Source: an uncultured Bacilli bacterium (lineage in GTDB: Bacteria > Bacillota_I > Bacilli_A > RF39 > UBA660). Taken from it: DNA of 11,184 nt. The first letter of the stretch is position 1; every line of letters starts with the position of its first letter. The stretch lies in contig CALVKV010000040.1 of assembly GCA_944333305.1 (NCBI GenBank), forward strand, positions 1 through 11,184. Direction: 5' to 3'. Made by a program: the position numbers and the translations under genes. Shown piece after piece: positions 5,599 to 11,184 of the stretch. Below the pieces are notes generated by a model. That model saw only the letters and a list, made by a program, of their open reading frames with translations, did not search any database and was not told where the DNA came from.

Positions 5599-6909
5599 AT
5601 GAAGAATATAACAATTTTACCAGCAGATACTTATATAGTTGTTAATAAAACCGTTCTTCATGAAGAAGACAGACGCCTTCTAACTATGCTTTATCAACCA
5701 ATAATAGGCTATACTGCTATTAGTCTTTACTTTACCTTAATAGATGATTTAGATGAGTTTAATAGACTTAGTAATGATTTAACTCATCATCATTTAATGA
5801 GTATTATGCAACTACGTCTTGAGGATATTATGATAGCAAGAGAAAAGCTGGAAGCAGTAGGGTTATTAAAAACATATTTAAAAAAAGGAAGTGTTAATAA
5901 TTATGTTTATCTTTTATATTCTCCTATCAGTGCTAATGAGTTTTTTAATCATCCAATATTAAATATTGTTTTATACAATAATATAGGTAAAAAAGAATAC
6001 GATAAACGTCAAGAAATGTTTAAAATACCGAGAGTTAGATTAACAGATTATGAAGATATTTCTCATAAATTTAATGAAGTATTTAAAAGTAGCAACTTAA
6101 AACCTTTTGAAGTAATAGAGAATATTGAAAGACGTGAAGAAGCTTCAATTGTTCTTGATGATATGATAGACTTTAATCTTTTAATTTCTTCTATTCCAAA
6201 TGGTCTTGTTAGTAATAAGTGCTTTAATGAAGAAACAAAAAAGTTAATAAACAGTCTAGCTTTAGTATATAACATTGATACAGAAAGAATGAGTGGCCTT
6301 GTTAGGACATCTCTTAATGAAAAAGGTCTAATAGATAAAACCCTTCTAAGAAAGAACTGTCGTAATTATTATTCATTTGAAAATGTAGGTAGTCTTCCTA
6401 CTTTAATCTATCAAACTCAACCAGATTACTTGAAAAAACCAGAAGGGGATACCTCTAAATGGGCTAAAATGGTCTATACTTTTGAAAATACTAGTCCCCA
6501 TGACTATTTAAAAAGTAAGATGAAAGGTGCACAGCCAACAAAAAGAGATTTATCTTTAATAGAAGATTTAATGATAGATCAAAAACTAAGTGCAGGAGTA
6601 GTAAATGTTTTAATATCTTATGCTCTAAAAATCAATAATCAAAAACTTAATCGTAATTATCTAGAAACAATAGCAGGACAGTGGAAAAGATTAAATATTG
6701 AAACCGTTGAGGAAGCGATGAGATTAACAGAAAAGGAATATAAAAAGATGAAGAAAGTCGCTACTAATACTACAAAAAATAAAACTGTTTCTAAAAAAAT
6801 AGCAAAAGAAGAAATATTACCAGATTGGTTTGATAAAGAAATAGATACAGATAATACTAATAAAGAAGAAAGAGAAGAGTTAGATAAGATTATTGATAGT
6901 CTTGTCTAA
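5599..6909 (+). CDS. dnaB: Replication initiation and membrane attachment protein DnaB
   Basis: This is the Firmicutes DnaB (not the helicase), which with DnaD and DnaI loads the replicative helicase at oriC and at restart sites. The N-terminal half (about residues 1-190) has the winged-helix opening seen in family members: LPADTYIVVNKTVL, LYQPIIGYTAISLYFTL and the helix around LEDIMIAREKLEAVGLLKTY. The C-terminal DnaB/DnaD domain (DDBH2) covers about residues 288-375 and carries the diagnostic YxxxIxxxW as Y354-LET-I358-AGQ-W362. The tail is lysine-rich then acidic. The 436 residues are close to the usual 450-470. Start choice: a GTG at 5590 overlaps AGGAAG, so the ATG at 5599, 8 bases after that motif, is preferred. 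In most relatives dnaI follows immediately; here a membrane-protein gene with its own promoter follows instead, and no dnaI is present in the window. Confidence 0.93.
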   Translation: MKNITILPADTYIVVNKTVLHEEDRRLLTMLYQPIIGYTAISLYFTLIDDLDEFNRLSNDLTHHHLMSIMQLRLEDIMIAREKLEAVGLLKTYLKKGSVNNYVYLLYSPISANEFFNHPILNIVLYNNIGKKEYDKRQEMFKIPRVRLTDYEDISHKFNEVFKSSNLKPFEVIENIERREEASIVLDDMIDFNLLISSIPNGLVSNKCFNEETKKLINSLALVYNIDTERMSGLVRTSLNEKGLIDKTLLRKNCRNYYSFENVGSLPTLIYQTQPDYLKKPEGDTSKWAKMVYTFENTSPHDYLKSKMKGAQPTKRDLSLIEDLMIDQKLSAGVVNVLISYALKINNQKLNRNYLETIAGQWKRLNIETVEEAMRLTEKEYKKMKKVATNTTKNKTVSKKIAKEEILPDWFDKEIDTDNTNKEEREELDKIIDSLV

Positions 6910-6930
6910 ATACAAATTCTATGGTATAAT
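6902..6930 (+). promoter_or_regulatory. Promoter of the membrane-anchored protein gene
   Basis: TTGTCT (6902-6907), a 17-base spacer and TATAAT (6925-6930), with an extended -10 TGG directly before it. The -35 box lies in the last codons of dnaB. The leader contains CCTTAA/TTAAGG (6934-6946), a short hairpin that would cover part of the AAGGGGG ribosome binding site. Confidence 0.7.
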
Positions 6931-6953
6931 AAGCCTTAATTTAAGGGGGTACT

Positions 6954-7433
6954 ATGAAAGATTTATTAATTAGAAAGTATATTATTGATATTATTTTTAC
7001 CATAGTAGTTATATCTTTACTTACTTGGTTTTGGTTTGGCCCTTACCAACATAAAGTTAGAATTAAAGAGTCATTAATGGAAAATAATATCTCTTTTAAT
7101 AAAGATATTACTTATGATGGCTTTGATAATTTAACTGTTTCTTCTAATAAAATTACTAAAGATTTAACTGTTACTAATGATGGTGATAAAGAGATAAGTT
7201 TTATTATTAATTTTGATAATTTAACTAGTAATAACAATAATTATATTAATTACATTATTACTGATAATGAAGGCTATGAAAGTGATATTAGAAATCTCTC
7301 ATTAGATGGTTACATTTTAGAAAATAATTTAGATGTAAATGAAACTAAAACATATAAAGTTACCATGTGGAGTGATAGTAATGAAAATATTGATGGCAAT
7401 TTAAATATATTATTAAATCCAACTATGGCTTAA
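6954..7433 (+). CDS. Membrane-anchored protein with extracytoplasmic beta-rich domain, unknown function
   Basis: The ATG is preceded by AAGGGGG. The 159-residue protein has one N-terminal hydrophobic helix at about residues 9-29 (IIDIIFTIVVISLLTWFWFG), followed by GPYQHKVR and then a soluble Asn/Asp/Thr-rich domain. That domain has alternating strand patterns (LTVSSNKITKDLTVTNDGDK, ISFIINFDNL, TYKVTMWSDSN, GNLNILLNP). With no cleavage site evident, it is probably a signal anchor with the domain outside the cell. The TVTNDGDKEISFIINF pattern resembles immunoglobulin-like or TasA-type beta sandwiches found in exported proteins, but this is only a structural impression. No family is recognised. 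It follows dnaB by 44 bases yet has its own promoter. Its stop codon lies within the -35 box of the tRNA-Arg promoter, showing compact packing. Confidence 0.7.
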   Translation: MKDLLIRKYIIDIIFTIVVISLLTWFWFGPYQHKVRIKESLMENNISFNKDITYDGFDNLTVSSNKITKDLTVTNDGDKEISFIINFDNLTSNNNNYINYIITDNEGYESDIRNLSLDGYILENNLDVNETKTYKVTMWSDSNENIDGNLNILLNPTMA

Positions 7434-7458
7434 CAAATATAAAAAGATATGTTAAAAT
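7430..7458 (+). promoter_or_regulatory. Promoter of tRNA-Arg
   Basis: TTAACA (7430-7435), a 17-base spacer and TAAAAT (7453-7458) with an extended -10 TGT. The predicted start near 7465 is about 13 bases before the mature tRNA. The -35 box includes the stop codon of the preceding gene. Confidence 0.6.
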
Positions 7459-7473
7459 ATATTTATCTTTTTT
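7441..7473 (+). terminator. Possible AT-rich terminator hairpin overlapping the tRNA promoter
   Basis: AAAAAGATA (7441-7449) pairs with TATCTTTTT (7464-7472) around a 14-base loop. The stem is almost all A-T, and it shares its sequence with the tRNA promoter, so it could end the upstream gene or be coincidental. Confidence 0.4.
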
Positions 7474-7477
7474 ATTT

Positions 7478-7552
7478 GTCCCCATAGTTCAACGGATAGA
7501 ACAAGGCCCTCCTAAGGCTTAGATGAAGGTTCGATTCCCTCTGGGGACGCCA
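7478..7552 (+). tRNA. tRNA-Arg (anticodon CCU)
   Basis: The 75-base gene has encoded CCA. The acceptor stem GTCCCCA/TGGGGAC has 7 perfect pairs with discriminator G. The D arm is GTTC/GAAC with an 8-base loop containing GG. The anticodon stem AGGCC/GGCTT has one G-U pair, and the loop CTCCTAA gives anticodon CCT (7511-7513), reading AGG. The variable loop has 4 bases. The T arm GAAGG/CCCTC with loop TTCGATT has an internal A-C mismatch (7527 with 7539), which is unusual but compatible with function. It is a lone tRNA with its own promoter and terminator. tRNA-Arg genes are frequent integration sites, but no second copy of the 3' end is present in the window. Confidence 0.95.
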
Positions 7553-7568
7553 GTTTAATATTAATTAC

Positions 7569-7606
7569 ACTTATTTAGATATTATAACTAAGTAAGTTTT
7601 TATTTA
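7569..7606 (+). terminator. Rho-independent terminator of tRNA-Arg
   Basis: ACTTATTTAG (7569-7578) pairs with CTAAGTAAGT (7588-7597), a 10-bp stem with one G-U pair and a 9-base loop. TTTT-A-TTT follows the stem. It starts 16 bases after the tRNA CCA end. Confidence 0.8.
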
Positions 7607-7839
7607 TAGAAACTTTAAATAAATGTTTTGAAATATTAAAAAAATGGTTGGATTTTATTGCTCAATTATGATTTGAAATATAGAACTTAGTCATATAATG
7701 CTAAAAGGTTACTATCATTTATACTTAATTTACTAGATGATTGGGCTTATTTAATAAAAGCAGTGGTAGTTATAACTCTAATTTAAAGAAATTGGAACAA
7801 AGTCATATGCAAATAATAAAACCGATAAAATAAAAAATA
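7607..7839. other. Non-coding stretch between tRNA-Arg and the zinc-ribbon gene
   Basis: No reading frame longer than about a dozen codons with a ribosome binding site is seen on either strand. Two near-identical 14-base copies, ATGTTTTGAAATAT (7623-7636) and ATGATTTGAAATAT (7668-7681), lie 45 bases apart. Two related AGTCATAT pieces occur near 7691 and 7801. There is no recognisable integrase remnant, attachment-site copy or RNA family. It could be decayed mobile DNA next to the tRNA, an unrecognised small RNA, or filler. Confidence 0.4.
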
Positions 7840-7848
7840 TGCTATAAT
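7840..7848 (+). promoter_or_regulatory. Extended -10 promoter of the zinc-ribbon protein gene
   Basis: TGC directly followed by a perfect TATAAT (7843-7848). The -35 region is weak, which an extended -10 can compensate. The predicted start near 7855 puts the GGAGG ribosome binding site (7864-7868) at the beginning of a very short leader. Confidence 0.6.
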
Positions 7849-7873
7849 ATAATAAAAAACATTGGAGGAAAAA

Positions 7874-9886
7874 ATGGCCCTAATAAAATGCGATGAATGT
7901 GGAAAACAAATTAGTGATAAGGCAAATGCTTGTCCAAATTGTGGTAATCCTATTAATAGTTTAACAAAAATCCCATTAACAGAAGCTAAAGAAATTCTTA
8001 ATAATTTTTTTGAAGGTAAAAAAATACCTGAAAATTATCAAATTCAAATAACCACATGGATAAAAAACTATGAGTGCAAACCATTTTTAATGACTGAAAA
8101 ATACATTCTAGATTGCGATGCTGACATTCTGCCAAATACGTTAAAAGAGAATGTTTTAAAATTCAAGTCCAAAATACTAAATACTTATTTCGATGAATAT
8201 AATAAATTTTTAAAAGAATATAACATTAAAGAACTTTCAAAAAATTATTCCATAGAAGATTTAGAACAAACAATAATTTCTTTATTTTTATTAAATATAC
8301 AAGATAATACAAAAAATCCTTTTGATAAACTTAAAACTAAACTTAAAACTCCTACACCAAAACAACAATTATCATACTTGTTTAAAGCAAAAAAAGAAAA
8401 CTACTATCTACTAAAAAACAATGAGTTAGATGATCACTATTTAATAATTATAATAGTCAAATATTTATTACAAAAAGAAAGTAGCTTTATATTTATTGAA
8501 GATATTCCAAAAATTTATAGTTATAATAGATCAGAAGATATTCCCAAGAACTGGGAAGAATTTCAAATACATAAGTATACTTTAGATGATTTAGGAACTG
8601 TTCTTTATATTAACAATTTTGACAAAGTAAAAAAAGAATGCGAAATTATAAAAAACGAAACAAAGAGTTGGGATAAAACCTCAAAAGTAATATTAACCCC
8701 ATATATCAACGAATATAAAAAAATAATAGAAAATCTAAAAAAAGTGCAAAAAAAATCCCACATAGATATTAACACTATAATTAAAAATAAAATTATAGAA
8801 GAGATGTCAGAATATGGTATAAATATCCATATTGGTTATAGTTCTAAAAAATTTAAACTTTTGCCAATATTACTAATTAGTAAATATAATTTATTTTACA
8901 TTGCTGAGTATAATAGTGATGATTTATCCCAAGAACCTATAGATGAAATATATGGAAGCTTTTCTAATTATGATAGAATTGATAGTGACACAAAATCGAA
9001 TAGCCAAAATTATAATAACCCCTTAACATCTTTAAATTTGAAACCAACTAAATCAGCAAGTGTCATTGGTAGAAGCATCGTAGGCGGGATTGTTGGAGGT
9101 ACAACCGGGAGCGTTATTGGAGCAGCATCTGCTATAAATGAAAATATGCAAAAACAGTCAAACTATAAACCAAATGAAGGGAAAACAATTAATGTTCAAG
9201 TAGTCAAATATAATATAAATATTTTTCTATTCAATGGACGCAAAAAAATACTTATTTCCGTTGTTTATAATGATTTTGAGAAAATATATGATATTATATA
9301 TCAAGCACATAGTAATGATAATTTATTATCTGGCTATTTTGCTAAACAATATTTAGAAAATCATAATTATGAAATTGAAAACATGGAAAATATAGATAAT
9401 TATATCAACATAGAAATAAGAAAATATCAATATTGGAATAAACATAAAGAAAAGAAACAAGAAATCAAAAATGAGCTACACCGACTTGAAATTTATATAA
9501 AAAAATTAAATGACGAAATTAGTACAATAAATGAAAAAAATAAACCACTAATAGATAAGGTAAAAAAGCAATATAACATAAAATTAAAAGAAGAAACTAC
9601 CTTAAATTCATTAGAAAAAGAATTAGCTGATTTAAACCAGCAATTATCTAATCTAACCATTTTTAAAATTAGTGAGAAAAGAAATATAAAACAAATAATT
9701 ACTGAAAAAAGCAATCAAATTTCAACATTAAATAATATAATTGAAGAAAAAAGAAAAAAAGCTAAAATAGAGCTAAATAAACAAATAAACAAAATAGAAA
9801 AAGAAAAGACACAATTGCAAAAAGAACTTAACGAAATCATAAATAAAAAAGAAAAATTAATATATGAATTAACTAAAGAAAGATAA
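7874..9886 (+). CDS. Large protein with N-terminal zinc ribbon, glycine zipper and C-terminal coiled coil; unknown function
   Basis: Start: the ATG at 7874 lies 5 bases after GGAGG; a TTG at 7862 overlaps that site and is rejected. The 670-residue protein opens with a zinc ribbon, C6-x2-C9-x10-C20-x2-C23 (CDECGKQISDKANACPNCG). A long Lys/Asn/Ile-rich region without recognised motif follows (about 30-385). A textbook glycine zipper comes next (about 397-420, G404, G408, G412, G416 four apart), which could enter or contact a membrane. Then comes a strand-rich piece (TINVQVVKYNINIFLFNGRKK, PH-like in pattern), and finally a charged coiled coil from about 520 to 670. Zinc ribbon plus glycine zipper plus PH-like segment is a layout seen in uncharacterised bacterial proteins; I do not recognise the exact family. 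It has no catalytic motif. Its place beside a tRNA and its different texture suggest possible acquisition. It ends at a terminator. Confidence 0.8.
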   Translation: MALIKCDECGKQISDKANACPNCGNPINSLTKIPLTEAKEILNNFFEGKKIPENYQIQITTWIKNYECKPFLMTEKYILDCDADILPNTLKENVLKFKSKILNTYFDEYNKFLKEYNIKELSKNYSIEDLEQTIISLFLLNIQDNTKNPFDKLKTKLKTPTPKQQLSYLFKAKKENYYLLKNNELDDHYLIIIIVKYLLQKESSFIFIEDIPKIYSYNRSEDIPKNWEEFQIHKYTLDDLGTVLYINNFDKVKKECEIIKNETKSWDKTSKVILTPYINEYKKIIENLKKVQKKSHIDINTIIKNKIIEEMSEYGINIHIGYSSKKFKLLPILLISKYNLFYIAEYNSDDLSQEPIDEIYGSFSNYDRIDSDTKSNSQNYNNPLTSLNLKPTKSASVIGRSIVGGIVGGTTGSVIGAASAINENMQKQSNYKPNEGKTINVQVVKYNINIFLFNGRKKILISVVYNDFEKIYDIIYQAHSNDNLLSGYFAKQYLENHNYEIENMENIDNYINIEIRKYQYWNKHKEKKQEIKNELHRLEIYIKKLNDEISTINEKNKPLIDKVKKQYNIKLKEETTLNSLEKELADLNQQLSNLTIFKISEKRNIKQIITEKSNQISTLNNIIEEKRKKAKIELNKQINKIEKEKTQLQKELNEIINKKEKLIYELTKER

Positions 9887-9920
9887 ATTAATATACAATA
9901 ATCTTTAATAATTGAAAACT

Positions 9921-9955
9921 GGCACTTAATCTATATAGGTTATAGTGTCTTTTTA
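9921..9955 (+). terminator. Rho-independent terminator of the zinc-ribbon protein gene
   Basis: GGCACT (9921-9926) pairs with AGTGTC (9944-9949), including one G-U pair. The stem extends inward past a bulge (TAA/TTA), and a T run follows from 9950 to 9954. It separates this gene from the HerA-type gene. Confidence 0.75.
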
Positions 9956-9969
9956 GTTGAAAAATACAC

Positions 9970-9998
9970 TTGTTCATAATAAAAATTTATAGTATAAT
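9970..9998 (+). promoter_or_regulatory. Promoter of the HerA-type ATPase gene
   Basis: TTGTTC (9970-9975), a 17-base spacer and a perfect TATAAT (9993-9998). AAGGTG (10013-10018) lies 5 bases before the ATG at 10024. Confidence 0.7.
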
Positions 9999-10023
9999 TT
10001 CTATAGAATAAGAAGGTGTTAAC

Positions 10024-11184
10024 ATGCTTGGAACAATTAAAGAAATAGTAGACAACAGTGTACTTTTAGATTTAAATATAGATTTAACAAAACAAGCTAA
10101 TTTATTAAATCTTCATGTCATTTTTGAAGATAATGGGACTAAGATAGTAGGTGAGATAGTTAATAGTACTAAAACTACTTTAAAAATAAATATTGTTGGA
10201 GAAATAAAAAACAATACATTTTTACCAGGAATAAGTGCAAAGCCATCATTTAGATCAACTACAAGAATTGTCACTATGGAAGAACTTGCTTTGATTCTAG
10301 GACCAACTGAACCTACTGATTCTGAAGTAACATTTGGTTATTCTAATATCTATCAAAATTATAAAATAAATGTTAATATCAATAGTTTTTTCAGTAATCA
10401 TTTTGCCATACTAGGAAATAGTGGTGCTGGTAAATCATTCTCTGTTAGTCGTATCCTACAAAACGTTTTCGCTGATCCAAGAAAAAGTCCAGTTGGCGCT
10501 CATGTTATTATGTTTGATGCTTATGGAGAATATACAAGAGCTTTAGGAAATATTGATAAAGTAAATCCCAATATGCACTATAAAACTTATACCACTAATC
10601 CTGATAATGCTTTAAGTGAAGTTTTAAATATTCCTCTTTGGTTATTAGGAGTAGATGATTTAGCTCTACTTCTTGATGTTACAACCCCTAACCAAATCCC
10701 AATTATTGAAAAAGCTTTAAGTCTTGTTAATATTTTAACAGGAGATGATCCTGATGTTATTAAATATAAAAATGATATTATTGCAAGAGCAGTTCTTGAT
10801 ATACTTTTAAGTGGTCATCAATCAACTAAAATAAGAGATCAAGTAATTGCTGTTTTAACTAAATTTAATACTAAAGACTTAAGTCTTGATGCTAAAATTG
10901 TTCAACCAGGATATACTAGAACTTTCAAACAATGTTTATATATAGATAAAACTGGTAAACTTATGGAAATGGAACTTGTTGTTAACTTTGTAAAACAATT
11001 TATATTAGATGATTTTAATTTAGAAGATAAACCTGAGAAATTTATTGCCTATACTTTAAAAGATTTAGAAACAGCCATGGATTTTGCTCTTATTAGTGAA
11101 GGAATACTAAAAAGTGATAAAGTCTATGACTATGCTAATGTTTTAAGTGTTAGACTTCATACTCTTGCTAATAGTCCTAATCAT
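10024..11184 (+). CDS. HerA-type (DUF87) hexameric ATPase, N-terminal part (cut by window edge)
   Basis: The frame is open for 387 residues to the window edge with no stop. The N-terminal part (about residues 1-95) has the HAS-barrel pattern (LGTIKEIVDNSVLLDL, KIVGEIVNSTKTTLKI, FRSTTRIVTMEELALILG). It leads into the ATPase with a clear Walker A, G131-NSGAG-K137-S (AILGNSGAGKSFSVSRIL). The HerA/FtsK-superfamily motif following it appears as D165-AYGEY, the counterpart of the usual DPHGEY. Walker B and the arginine finger would lie beyond the window. HerA proteins form hexameric rings that translocate DNA. In archaea they pair with NurA nuclease in end resection; in bacteria they also occur with Sir2, DUF4297 or other nucleases in phage defence, or alone as housekeeping genes. 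The partner gene, if any, is outside the window, so the role is open. It is transcribed from its own promoter after a terminator. Confidence 0.88.
   Translation, partial: MLGTIKEIVDNSVLLDLNIDLTKQANLLNLHVIFEDNGTKIVGEIVNSTKTTLKINIVGEIKNNTFLPGISAKPSFRSTTRIVTMEELALILGPTEPTDSEVTFGYSNIYQNYKINVNINSFFSNHFAILGNSGAGKSFSVSRILQNVFADPRKSPVGAHVIMFDAYGEYTRALGNIDKVNPNMHYKTYTTNPDNALSEVLNIPLWLLGVDDLALLLDVTTPNQIPIIEKALSLVNILTGDDPDVIKYKNDIIARAVLDILLSGHQSTKIRDQVIAVLTKFNTKDLSLDAKIVQPGYTRTFKQCLYIDKTGKLMEMELVVNFVKQFILDDFNLEDKPEKFIAYTLKDLETAMDFALISEGILKSDKVYDYANVLSVRLHTLANSPNH

Noticed and set aside
7862..7864. TTG as start of the zinc-ribbon protein
   Set aside because: It overlaps GGAGG; the ATG at 7874 is correctly spaced and directly precedes the zinc ribbon.
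7478..9886. Complete integrative element bounded by attachment repeats
   Set aside because: No integrase and no second copy of the tRNA 3' end occur in the window.

Overview
This is an AT-rich, gene-dense bacterial window. The gene content points to a low-GC Firmicutes lineage (Bacilli, probably an uncultured or reduced-genome, gut-type member). The evidence is a recognisable DnaB replication-initiation gene with the DnaB/DnaD C-terminal domain, a SpoVB/MurJ-type flippase, an OmpR-family two-component system, strong AGGAGG-type ribosome binding sites, and TATAAT promoters throughout. Tryptophan is encoded by TGG and the complete genes end in TAA or TAG, so the standard bacterial code fits. 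The species cannot be named from the sequence.

Layout. Positions 1-966 (minus strand) hold a two-component pair: a response regulator and, overlapping it by 11 bases, the N-terminus of its sensor kinase, which is cut by the window edge. Positions 1019-1562 (plus) hold two small, related-looking membrane proteins that may be one gene split by a 1-base shift; they end in a terminator shared with the 3' end of the convergent flippase (1570-2865, minus). A 189-base divergent intergenic region with an array of TGTAAA hexamers separates the flippase from an acidic single-pass membrane protein (3055-4200). Positions 4201-5153 hold a terminator, an 18-base perfect palindrome and the 3' remnant of a modular surface protein. 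Next come a small XRE-type regulator (5247-5510), dnaB (5599-6909), a membrane-anchored protein (6954-7433) and a tRNA-Arg(CCU) with its own promoter and terminator (7430-7606). About 240 bases without a recognisable gene follow. Then come a large protein of unknown function with a zinc ribbon, a glycine zipper and a coiled coil (7874-9886), and the N-terminal 387 residues of a HerA-type ATPase (10024 to the window end).

How the genes relate. Most are single transcription units with their own promoter and terminator; the only tight coupling is regulator-kinase. The core functions are replication initiation, lipid-linked glycan export, signalling and the tRNA. The accessory-looking parts are the decayed surface protein and the tRNA-flanking zinc-ribbon gene. 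The zinc-ribbon/coiled-coil protein followed by the HerA-type ATPase is the most interesting pair, but a terminator and a separate promoter lie between them and nothing in the window proves they work together. No CRISPR array, insertion sequence, transposase, integrase or riboswitch was found.
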